Positions 1-5,536 of a stretch of DNA of 5,909 nucleotides are shown here, piece by piece. Position 1 is the stretch's first letter; each line of letters opens with the position of its first letter. The position numbers and the translations under genes are program-made. This DNA is from Bacteroidota bacterium (GTDB lineage: Bacteria; Bacteroidota; Rhodothermia; Balneolales; HLUCCA01). Under the pieces are notes generated by a model. That model searched no databases and was not told the origin of the DNA. It saw only the letters and a list, made by a program, of their open reading frames with translations. The stretch is from contig DLXM01000306.1 of NCBI GenBank assembly GCA_003448835.1, forward strand, positions 12,419 to 18,327. Reading direction: 5' to 3'.

Positions 1-1
1 T

Positions 2-1909
2 GTTGAGGCTGCCGAACTTAAACATCAGCTTAAACTGGGTGGACCCGGGGTAGCACGGCCAAAAGTAAGGCGAGAATCCATACTGATTGTTGATCCGACT
101 GAGGATGTTGAGGGTACTGTTGTAGTGGACAGACAAGAACCTAAAAAGACAGCATCCATTGCTTCTGATTTGGTTCTGGATGAAGATTCGAATTTCGAGC
201 AGCAAGTAGTACTAGAATCGAAGCCAGATCTTGAAGACGTTGAGATTGAGAATGTCGAATCGGAAGTTGCAGATGAACCTGAAGCAGATGAATCTGAACT
301 TGTAATTGAAGAAGAGCAAATCAGTGATGTTGATATTGCTGCGGACGATCACATTGAAAATGTCCCAACTGAGGACGACCCAATTGAACAAGATGAAGTG
401 GATATCACTGTAAAATCTAATACCGAGGAACTTCCAATAGACGAAGAAACAGACGAAGAGACGGAAGAGTCTACTGTAGATGAAATTGATCAGGATGCCA
501 GTGCCGAGACCGAAACTCTAGAGCCTGAAATTGCAATCGAAGACATGATCAATGAGTTTATAAAAAGAGAAGCTGCTGAAGAAGAGGAAGAAAACAAGAA
601 ATCCGAGGAATTGCCGCTGGTTCGTCCGAAATCCTACAGTAAAGAACCTAGAATATCGGTCATCATCCCGACTACCATTGATGGAAAAGCACTTCTTGAA
701 CGAACTATTATAAGTTTATCAACTAAAGCTGACAAAGAAGATCGTGAGTTGATTGTTGTCGACAATGCGAGTCTGGATGATACTTATGAGTATTTGAATC
801 ATCTGAAAAACGAAAATTTCATGCAAATCCGGGTGATTACGAATCCGGAGAACTATGGTTTTGCTCGTGCGATTAATCAGGCGATGGCAATTGCACGTGG
901 GAAATATGTGTTAATTATGCATAATGATGTCACTATCGATATTGATGTTCCCGGCAAATTAGCAGATGTGATGGATCGGAATAATGAGGTAACGACATTG
1001 GGTCCGTTGACCAAAGTTACCTGGTGCGATGAACAGCGAAGAAAATCTGTAGATCCGGATGAAACGGTCTTTCGTAAGAATCGGGTGATCGATAGTTTTT
1101 GTATGATGTTGAGGAAATCCAAGGTGCATAAATTTGATGAACGTTATGGATTGGCTCATTTTGATGACATGGATTATTGTCTGGAGGATGCAAAAAATGG
1201 TGGTGTTGTTGCGATTGCAACCGGACTAAAAGTCAATCATTTGGGGGGATCGACGACAAGTGTGATTGGGCGTGAATCATACAGCCGTCCTTATTGGAAA
1301 AATGCATCCGAATTTGAAACAAAATGGGATGCACTTCCACAGTTAGCTCCTTTTACGGAAGATGATACCGAAATTGAAAAATTGACGATGATTTCAGAGT
1401 TATTAAATCCGTTTTATCCTGAGGGGCATCTTATCGATCTTGCCAACGAAATCATGACAAGTGAAGTAAGGAACGATATAATTGAGGGTAACTATTCGGT
1501 ATCGCAGCATGTTGCTTTAATTCGATTAATGATGATTTTAGATATGAGGGATGTGGCCCGTGTTCTTGAGGATAAATTGGATCCGAAGGAATTTGACGAC
1601 AGTCTCATGCAACAGTTAATTGACTTCTACTATCAAAAGAATATTTATTCACGAAGTCTTAAGTATCTCAAAAAAATAGATCACAGTAAAAAACCATTTA
1701 GTTTTAAACTAATTGAACTGAAAGTGTACATGGGTGCAAGGGAGATTGATAAAGCTTCGAATTTGTTGGCTGAGCTGATTCGTGAAGTTCCTACACATCC
1801 CGATTTGTTCAAGATTACCTCCGACATTCATAAACTTCAGGGAAATAAATCAGAAGCGGATGAATTTTACTCAATGGCTCATCAAACTGATCCATATACA
1901 TACCGATAA
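2..1909 (+). CDS. Family 2 glycosyltransferase with acidic linker and TPR-like tail (5' end outside window)
   Basis: This probably transfers a sugar from a nucleotide-sugar donor onto a cell-surface or protein acceptor; the acceptor cannot be read from the sequence. The frame is open from base 2, giving 635 codons without a start, so the gene continues to the left. A GTG at 125 could serve as a start, but the 41 codons before it read as normal protein. Counting from base 2, residues about 60-200 are an Asp/Glu-rich low-complexity linker. The GT-A domain begins near residue 217 (RISVIIPT) and shows VVDNAS (Asp254), NYGFARAINQA, an HND at 307-309 in the DxD-like position, an acidic pair Glu395-Asp396 and VNHLGGST (His413), the order expected for GT2 rhamnosyltransferase-like enzymes. 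Residues about 534-635 are helical and resemble TPR units, the last being the best match. No operon partner is visible; the next gene starts 131 bases downstream. The family is well supported, the substrate is not. Confidence 0.88.
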   Translation, partial: VEAAELKHQLKLGGPGVARPKVRRESILIVDPTEDVEGTVVVDRQEPKKTASIASDLVLDEDSNFEQQVVLESKPDLEDVEIENVESEVADEPEADESELVIEEEQISDVDIAADDHIENVPTEDDPIEQDEVDITVKSNTEELPIDEETDEETEESTVDEIDQDASAETETLEPEIAIEDMINEFIKREAAEEEEENKKSEELPLVRPKSYSKEPRISVIIPTTIDGKALLERTIISLSTKADKEDRELIVVDNASLDDTYEYLNHLKNENFMQIRVITNPENYGFARAINQAMAIARGKYVLIMHNDVTIDIDVPGKLADVMDRNNEVTTLGPLTKVTWCDEQRRKSVDPDETVFRKNRVIDSFCMMLRKSKVHKFDERYGLAHFDDMDYCLEDAKNGGVVAIATGLKVNHLGGSTTSVIGRESYSRPYWKNASEFETKWDALPQLAPFTEDDTEIEKLTMISELLNPFYPEGHLIDLANEIMTSEVRNDIIEGNYSVSQHVALIRLMMILDMRDVARVLEDKLDPKEFDDSLMQQLIDFYYQKNIYSRSLKYLKKIDHSKKPFSFKLIELKVYMGAREIDKASNLLAELIREVPTHPDLFKITSDIHKLQGNKSEADEFYSMAHQTDPYTYR

Positions 1910-1921
1910 GCTTATTTTAGT

Positions 1922-1936
1922 CGATTTTATCAATCG
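1922..1936 (+). terminator. Weak possible terminator hairpin after the glycosyltransferase gene
   Basis: CGATT (1922-1926) and AATCG (1932-1936) form a 5-bp stem with a 5-base loop, 13 bases after the stop codon. It is followed by a T-rich but interrupted tract ending in TTTT near 1950. The stem is short and AT-rich, so termination here is only a possibility. Confidence 0.22.
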
Positions 1937-1963
1937 GTTATCATTATTTTACAACACTTTTCC

Positions 1964-1987
1964 TTAGGGTACTTGATTTAACCCTAA
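1964..1987. repeat. 7-bp inverted repeat upstream of the metalloprotease gene (possible operator)
   Basis: TTAGGGT (1964-1970) and ACCCTAA (1981-1987) are perfect inverted copies separated by 10 bases. No T-run follows on either strand, so a terminator is unlikely. The loop contains the TTG proposed as the -33 element, so a dimeric regulator bound here could compete with RNA polymerase. The repeat is seen directly; the operator role is inference. Confidence 0.4.
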
Positions 1988-2002
1988 AGAAGCCGAAATT
2001 TG
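1973..2002 (+). promoter_or_regulatory. Candidate Bacteroidota-type promoter for the metalloprotease gene
   Basis: TTG at 1973-1975 is followed after exactly 19 bases by GAAATTTG at 1995-2002, which matches the Bacteroidota -7 consensus TAnnTTTG except at its first base. Transcription would start near 2009, giving a leader of about 30 bases. There is no Shine-Dalgarno sequence before the ATG at 2041; the leader is pyrimidine-rich, which is common in this phylum. Confidence 0.4.
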
Positions 2003-2040
2003 CGTCGTTACTCACTAAATATCAATTAATCTCTTTCTAC

Positions 2041-4533
2041 ATGAAATTTCAAGTCAATACTATACTGATGGTCGTGGTTTCTGCAGCTTTGATTTCCGGG
2101 TGTGCTGTTTTAGGCAAATCCGGAAAAGAATCTGCATCCGCGACTCCTCAAGTACAAAATGGTCAGCGTCCTGCCGGACCTGGTGCTCGTGCGAGTGCTC
2201 CAGCTGAAATCAAAAAATTCGGCGATGTTATTAAATCTGAAGCCGTAAAAGATGAAGGTCTTTTCAACGTATATAAACAAGAAGAGAAATTCTTTTACGA
2301 AATCCCGAACGATATGCTCGGACGTGAAATGCTGATGCTTTCACGAATTGCTAAAACCGCAGATCAAATTGGGTATGGTGGTGAAGTTCTGAATAATCAA
2401 ACATTGCGATGGGAACGTCGTGAGAAGCAAGTGCTATTACGTGTTGTTTCTTTCAACAACGTTGCTGCAGACTCTTTACCAATTGCACAAGCTGTACGAA
2501 ATTCCAATTTTGAGCCGATTATTATGTCGTTCAATATTGAAGCATACAATGAAGACACTACCGGTGTTGTGATTGATGTTACCGGACTGTTTTCAACGGA
2601 TGTGCCTGCTTTTGGTCTTCAGGACTTTCGCCGACGTCAGTACCAGGTACGAAGATTAGATCCAAGTCGCTCATATGTTGAATCTATCAGAAGTTATCCG
2701 ACTAATATCGAAACACGTAAGGTATTAACTTATGAAGCAGGTAGTCCTCCTTCAAACTCATCAACTGGTGCGATTTCTTTAGAAATCAACCACAGTATGT
2801 ATTTGTTGCCTTCTGATCCAATGCAATCCCGTGAAATGGATGAGCGCGTTGGTTATTTTTCAATGAGTCAAAATGATTTTGGCTCTGAGCAGCAATTCCT
2901 GGATCAAAACAGTTATATCGTTCGATGGAAATTAGAGCCAAAGGATCCGGAAGCTTATATGCGTGGTGAATTGGTTGAGCCAGTTGAGCCGATCGTATTT
3001 TACATTGATCCGGCTGCACCGGATAAATGGAAAAAATGGTTAGCTATGGGTGTTGATGACTGGCAAGTTGCGTTTGAAGCTGCGGGTTTCAAAAATGCAA
3101 TTATAGGTAAAATGGCTCCAACTCCGGAAGAAGATCCCGAATTTAGTCCGGAAGATGCGCGTTACACGATGATTCGTTATTTCGCATCACCAATTCAGAA
3201 TGCGTATGGTCCTCATGTCCGCGATCCACGTTCCGGACAAATTTTAACGACAAGCATTGGTTGGTATCATAACGTAATGCAGTTGCTAAGAAACTGGTTC
3301 TTTGTCCAGACTGCTGCTTCTAATCCTGCTGCACGTGGGGTTGAATTTGATGACGAAGTTATGGGACAACTTATTCGTTTCGTATCTGCTCATGAAGTAG
3401 GGCACACATTGGGTCTGCCACACAACTTTGGAAACAGCTATGCTTATCCGGTTGATTCTCTAAGATCGCCTACTTTCACAGCGAATCATGGTACAGCTCC
3501 ATCCATTATGGATTATGCCCGATTCAATTATATTGCTCAGCCAGGTGATGGAGTTACAAACTTCTATCCACGTGTTGGCGAGTATGACGCATGGGCAGTT
3601 AAATGGGGATACACCTGGTTTGGTGATATGCCGGTTGAAGAGCAGAAGAAAGTGCTGAATGAGTGGGTTCTGGAGCGTGCTGATGACCCAAGATTCTTCT
3701 ACGGACGCCAGACTGGTAACCCTATTGATCCGCGTTCACAGAGTGAAGATTTGGGTAATGATGCTATGTATGCAAGTGAGCTGGGACTTAAAAACCTGGA
3801 AATCACCACAAACAATCTGATGGAATGGGTTCGCGAGGAAGGATCGAATTTTCAACAACTCGATGAGCTTTATGGCCAGATTTTAGGTCAATGGAGTCGT
3901 TACATGGGACATGTTTCATCAAATATTGGTGGTGTCTATGAAGAGCACAAAACTTTTGAGCAAGATGGTGCAGTTTACAGTGCGGTTCCTCGTGATATAC
4001 AAAAACGTGCTATGAACTTCCTTGATGTGAATGCATTTAGTGCTCCAACATGGCAATTTAATGGTGAAATCTTGAGCCGCACGAATCAGGCGACTGTAGT
4101 GGAAGGATTCCGTGCACGTCAGGCTGCAGTGTTGTCAAGAATCACTGATCCAGCTAGAATCGCTCGTTTGATCGATTATGAGCGTCGTGAGGATGGTACT
4201 TATACTGCAATTGAGTTCATGGATGATTTGCGCAACAGTATCTGGAAAGAAACCAGAGGTACGAGTGCGATTAATGTCCACCGCCGGGCATTGCAACGTG
4301 CTTATATTGAGCGAATGGAATTCTTGATGAACAATGAGGCTCCATCGGGTGGATTCTTCGGTGCTGCTACAGTGAATGTGAGTCAGTCTGATATTCGTCC
4401 ATTGGTCCGCGAGCAATTGCAGACGTTGCTACGTGAGGTTAATCGTGCTAATGCCCGAATTGCTGATCGTGCAACGAAGGCGCATTTAGCTGATGCTGCG
4501 AGTCGGATTGATAACATATTGAATCCGAAATAA
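2041..4533 (+). CDS. Zinc-dependent metalloprotease lipoprotein (DUF5118/DUF5117 family, metzincin-like)
   Basis: This is a predicted cell-envelope zinc endopeptidase; its substrate is unknown. The first 21 residues form a lipoprotein signal peptide: Lys2, a hydrophobic core, then lipobox ISGC with acylated Cys21. This supports the ATG at 2041 although no ribosome binding site precedes it. Residues 22-54 are a flexible Gly/Ala/Pro/Ser linker. Residues about 55-103 resemble DUF5118 and about 105-300 resemble DUF5117. The catalytic part contains HEVGHTLGLPH, with zinc ligands His451, His455 and His461 and catalytic Glu452, followed by SIMDYARFN with Met490 as the metzincin Met-turn and by a GEYDAWAVKWGY segment typical of this family. 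Its 830 residues fit the family's usual length of about 800-870, and no key residue is missing. It appears to be transcribed alone from the promoter near 1973 and to end at the strong terminator at 4651. Domain borders are estimated by eye. Confidence 0.95.
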   Translation: MKFQVNTILMVVVSAALISGCAVLGKSGKESASATPQVQNGQRPAGPGARASAPAEIKKFGDVIKSEAVKDEGLFNVYKQEEKFFYEIPNDMLGREMLMLSRIAKTADQIGYGGEVLNNQTLRWERREKQVLLRVVSFNNVAADSLPIAQAVRNSNFEPIIMSFNIEAYNEDTTGVVIDVTGLFSTDVPAFGLQDFRRRQYQVRRLDPSRSYVESIRSYPTNIETRKVLTYEAGSPPSNSSTGAISLEINHSMYLLPSDPMQSREMDERVGYFSMSQNDFGSEQQFLDQNSYIVRWKLEPKDPEAYMRGELVEPVEPIVFYIDPAAPDKWKKWLAMGVDDWQVAFEAAGFKNAIIGKMAPTPEEDPEFSPEDARYTMIRYFASPIQNAYGPHVRDPRSGQILTTSIGWYHNVMQLLRNWFFVQTAASNPAARGVEFDDEVMGQLIRFVSAHEVGHTLGLPHNFGNSYAYPVDSLRSPTFTANHGTAPSIMDYARFNYIAQPGDGVTNFYPRVGEYDAWAVKWGYTWFGDMPVEEQKKVLNEWVLERADDPRFFYGRQTGNPIDPRSQSEDLGNDAMYASELGLKNLEITTNNLMEWVREEGSNFQQLDELYGQILGQWSRYMGHVSSNIGGVYEEHKTFEQDGAVYSAVPRDIQKRAMNFLDVNAFSAPTWQFNGEILSRTNQATVVEGFRARQAAVLSRITDPARIARLIDYERREDGTYTAIEFMDDLRNSIWKETRGTSAINVHRRALQRAYIERMEFLMNNEAPSGGFFGAATVNVSQSDIRPLVREQLQTLLREVNRANARIADRATKAHLADAASRIDNILNPK

Positions 4534-4545
4534 GGGCTCGTTCGG
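4530..4545 (+). repeat. Stop-codon-linked module, copy 1 (ATAAGGGCTCGTTCGG)
   Basis: The metalloprotease stop codon TAA lies inside ATAAGGGCTCGTTCG, which recurs almost exactly over the stop codon of the small membrane protein gene at 5225-5238. The two genes are unrelated, so shared coding ancestry does not explain the match. Here it leads straight into the palindrome at 4545-4630. Confidence 0.6.
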
Positions 4546-4630
4546 TATTGCTGATTTGCCACTACGAAATTTTAATTTCCGTGACTAAGGTCACTCCAAT
4601 AAATTTCTGAGGCGTCAAAATCAGCAATGC
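4545..4630. repeat. ~85-nt imperfect palindromic repeat, copy 1
   Basis: The outer stem pairs 4545-4557 with 4618-4630 (13 bp with one G-T wobble; core ATTGCTGATTT with AAATCAGCAAT). Inside it are a GCC/GGC step with a GTCA bulge, a 7-bp stem GAAATTT (4566-4572) with AAATTTC (4601-4607), and an apical hairpin GTGAC (4581-4585), loop TAAG, GTCAC (4590-4594). The first 30 bases recur exactly at 4760-4789, and the right arm recurs at 4816-4843 and 5327-5354. It sits in the 3' untranslated region between the metalloprotease stop and its terminator. This is REP/MITE-like; I do not recognise a named family. Confidence 0.85.
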
Positions 4631-4654
4631 TTCACTCGCTGGGATTAAGAGGGG
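4631..4654 (+). repeat. Conserved right flank of the repeat unit, copy 1 (TTCACTCGCTGGGAT...)
   Basis: TTCACTCGCTGGGAT followed by TAAGAGGGG recurs at 5300-5324 as TTCACTCGCTGGGAT followed by GAAGAGTGGGG. In both places it directly follows a long hairpin. A more diverged version follows copy 2 of the palindrome (4847-4871). It therefore looks like a fixed right-hand part of a modular repeat. Confidence 0.6.
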
Positions 4655-4684
4655 TTGGTAGCTTTGCTGCCAATCCCTTTTTTT
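4651..4684 (+). terminator. Strong intrinsic (rho-independent) terminator of the metalloprotease gene
   Basis: GGGGTTGGTAGC (4651-4662), loop TTT, GCTGCCAATCCC (4666-4677) make a 12-bp stem with two G-T wobbles, followed directly by seven T residues (4678-4684). The A/G-rich bases just before the stem can pair with the T-run. It lies 117 bases after the metalloprotease stop codon, so the palindrome at 4545-4630 would be part of the mRNA. Confidence 0.93.
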
Positions 4685-4759
4685 GTGCCTAGAGATTTTT
4701 CTTCTATCAATTAGAATGAACATTATCCATTCGTTGGTTCCAGATGGCCATTTCGTTTA

Positions 4760-4843
4760 GTATTGCTGATTTGCCACTACGAAATTTTAGCATTCCGTGC
4801 CTATGGGCACTTCATTAAATTTCTGAGGCGTCAAAGTCAGCAA
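4760..4843. repeat. ~85-nt imperfect palindromic repeat, copy 2
   Basis: Bases 4760-4789 are identical to 4545-4574 of copy 1, and the right arm 4816-4843 differs from copy 1 by one base in 28. The outer stem pairs TTGCTGATTT (4763-4772) with AAAGTCAGCAA (4833-4843), 10 bp with one wobble. The apical hairpin is GTGCC (4797-4801), loop TATG, GGCAC (4806-4810). Against copy 1 the fourth pair has changed from A-T to C-G on both sides, a compensatory change. It lies after the terminator at 4651 and has no gene directly before it. Confidence 0.85.
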
Positions 4844-4927
4844 CACCTCACTCACTGTGTTCAGAGAGGGATTAAATTATTTGGTTAATACTGATTCTAG
4901 CAACCATATGTGTAGTCAATACTTTAC

Positions 4928-5018
4928 TTAAGAATTATTCGTTCATACTAATAATCGATAATATATCATATCAATTGTGTGTTTTATTATTAGATTGTAT
5001 TGGTAAGTAAATTCTTAA
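4928..5018. repeat. Nested AT-rich inverted repeats in the leader of the small membrane protein gene
   Basis: The outer arms TTAAGAATT (4928-4936) and AATTCTTAA (5010-5018) are perfect 9-bp inverted copies. Nested inside them, CTAATAAT (4948-4955) and ATTATTAG (4986-4993) are perfect 8-bp inverted copies. The right outer arm ends one base before the ribosome binding site AAGGA (5020-5024). In RNA this could form a weak long-range stem near the start site. The AT richness raises the odds of chance pairing. Confidence 0.4.
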
Positions 5019-5019
5019 T

Positions 5020-5024
5020 AAGGA
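5020..5024 (+). promoter_or_regulatory. Ribosome binding site AAGGA for the small membrane protein
   Basis: AAGGA lies 9 bases before the ATG at 5034, a normal distance. It supports the reality and start of the short gene, and contrasts with the metalloprotease gene, which has no such site. Confidence 0.65.
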
Positions 5025-5033
5025 AATAGAAGT

Positions 5034-5228
5034 ATGAAACAAGCTGGAACTGTAATTGCAATAATTGGGCTTATCGGCGTTATTTATTTCACCTATCAAT
5101 ACATGCAGGATACAGAGACTTTTTCTGTTCTGGGTGTTGATGTAGCAGCAACTACGGGTGAAGTTGTTCCGATAATATTGTCAGCTCTTGTGATGGTGGG
5201 CGGGATATTGTTGGGCAAGAAAAAATAA
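5034..5228 (+). CDS. Small two-helix membrane protein of unknown function
   Basis: This is a 64-residue protein that I cannot assign to a named family. Residues about 5-23 and 44-61 are hydrophobic helices with glycines, typical of inner-membrane segments. They are joined by a polar loop (residues 24-43, with Asp, Glu and Thr) containing a VLGVDVAA stretch, and the protein ends in Gly-Lys-Lys-Lys. By the positive-inside rule Lys2 and the Lys tail suggest both ends in the cytoplasm and the loop outside. The layout recalls short hypothetical membrane proteins common in Bacteroidota, but a function would be a guess. The start is supported by AAGGA at 5020. It stands alone between two repeat-rich regions, and its TAA stop is embedded in the module shared with the metalloprotease stop. 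It is real with fair confidence: good start, good hydrophobic pattern, clean length. Confidence 0.75.
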   Translation: MKQAGTVIAIIGLIGVIYFTYQYMQDTETFSVLGVDVAATTGEVVPIILSALVMVGGILLGKKK

Positions 5229-5238
5229 GGCTCGTTCG
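5225..5238 (+). repeat. Stop-codon-linked module, copy 2 (ATAAGGCTCGTTCG)
   Basis: ATAAGGCTCGTTCG overlaps the TAA (5226-5228) of the small membrane protein and differs from the copy at 4530 only by lacking one G. It leads directly into the hairpin at 5238-5298, which is unrelated in sequence to the hairpin that follows copy 1. Confidence 0.6.
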
Positions 5239-5298
5239 CTTCACTATTTGAGTGCTGAGTTTTTTCTTCGAAAAAAATAGGCACTCAAATCGCGAAGC
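5238..5298. repeat. Long hairpin after the small membrane protein gene
   Basis: ATTTGAGTGC (5246-5255) pairs perfectly with GCACTCAAAT (5281-5290). The base is extended by GCTTC (5238-5242) with GAAGC (5294-5298) across a 3x3 internal loop, and the top by six T (5260-5265) with six A (5272-5277) around CTTCGA. It starts 10 bases after the stop codon. It may protect or terminate the transcript, but no T-run follows it, so it is not a standard intrinsic terminator. The 8-base GCTTCACT occurs at both edges (5238-5245 and 5297-5304). Confidence 0.75.
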
Positions 5299-5299
5299 T

Positions 5300-5324
5300 T
5301 CACTCGCTGGGATGAAGAGTGGGG
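5300..5324 (+). repeat. Conserved right flank of the repeat unit, copy 2
   Basis: TTCACTCGCTGGGAT at 5300-5314 is identical to 4631-4645, and the following GAAGAGTGGGG resembles TAAGAGGGG. Its CACTC (5301-5305) and GAGTG (5317-5321) could pair as a small extra hairpin. Confidence 0.55.
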
Positions 5325-5361
5325 ATTAAATTTCTGAGGCGTCAAAGTCAGCAATACCTCA
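5325..5361 (+). repeat. Orphan right half of the ~85-nt palindrome (copy 3, truncated)
   Basis: Bases 5325-5361 match 4814-4850 of copy 2 at 36 of 37 positions, but the left arm and apical hairpin of the palindrome are absent. The left side is instead occupied by the unrelated hairpin at 5238-5298 and its flank. This is a chimeric or partly deleted copy. Confidence 0.75.
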
Positions 5362-5468
5362 TTAAATTAATTAATGGGATTAGAGTGGTTATGATGAAGT
5401 AAAACCCAAATACTAGGTGCCACTTTAAATGATGAAGCAAAAATTTTAAAGAGAATTTATTTAATGTT

Positions 5469-5506
5469 CCAAGAATTGGTACCTCGATTGAGACACCAAT
5501 TCTTGG
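5469..5506. repeat. Perfect 12-bp inverted repeat hairpin
   Basis: CCAAGAATTGGT (5469-5480) and ACCAATTCTTGG (5495-5506) are perfect inverted copies. The 14 bases between them contain CTC-GATT-GAG, which adds three more pairs after a 2x2 mismatch. There is no T-run on either side, so an intrinsic terminator is unlikely. On the minus strand it is preceded, six bases away, by GGGCTCGTT, the same arrangement as in the other modules. Confidence 0.75.
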
Positions 5507-5512
5507 CAGTTT

Positions 5513-5536
5513 AACGAGCCCGGATAAGGTGCTCGA
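5513..5536. repeat. Two outward-facing module copies (AACGAGCCC and ATAAGGTGCTCGA)
   Basis: AACGAGCCC (5513-5521) is the exact reverse complement of GGGCTCGTT at 4534-4542. Two bases on, ATAAGGTGCTCGA (5524-5536) resembles the forward module ATAAGGGCTCGTT with one inserted and one altered base allowed. The two face away from each other, and each points to a hairpin (5469-5506 on the left, 5536-5549 on the right). CGAGC/GCTCG also makes a 5-bp stem between them. No gene ends here. Confidence 0.4.

Larger units (their letters stand above)
4685..5033. other. Gene-free spacer upstream of the small membrane protein
   Basis: Apart from palindrome copy 2 and its diverged tail (4844-4880), this stretch holds no convincing ORF on either strand and no recognisable RNA gene. 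From about 4885 to 5033 it becomes strongly AT-rich, with the nested inverted repeats described separately. I could not pick a good promoter, although one must presumably lie here for the gene at 5034. Confidence 0.6.

Noticed and set aside
125..1909. GTG at 125 as the start of the glycosyltransferase gene
   Set aside because: The same frame is open without a stop back to base 2 and reads as normal protein, so the gene more likely starts outside the window.
1782..1967. 61-codon + strand ORF overlapping the end of the glycosyltransferase gene
   Set aside because: It runs out of frame mostly inside a well-supported gene, has no ribosome binding site and its composition looks random.
4135..4416. 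93-codon minus-strand ORF inside the metalloprotease gene
   Set aside because: It lies wholly within a gene with clear domain matches and shows no recognisable domain, so it is an antisense shadow. The other minus-strand ORFs at 877-1220, 2786-3019 and 5096-5284 were rejected for the same reason.
5238..5298. Intrinsic terminator for the small membrane protein gene
   Set aside because: The stem is long, but no T-run follows its 3' arm; the T-tract lies inside the loop region. It is kept as a hairpin repeat instead.
4545..5361. CRISPR array, because a 28-30-base sequence recurs three times
   Set aside because: The spacing is irregular (hundreds of bases), each repeat is half of a longer palindrome, a gene lies between copies and no cas gene is visible.
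5391..5442. Near-direct repeat ATGATGAAG(T/C)AAAA as remnants of duplicated gene starts
   Set aside because: Both open frames end within six codons and nothing downstream resembles a decayed gene; it could be chance in an A-rich region.
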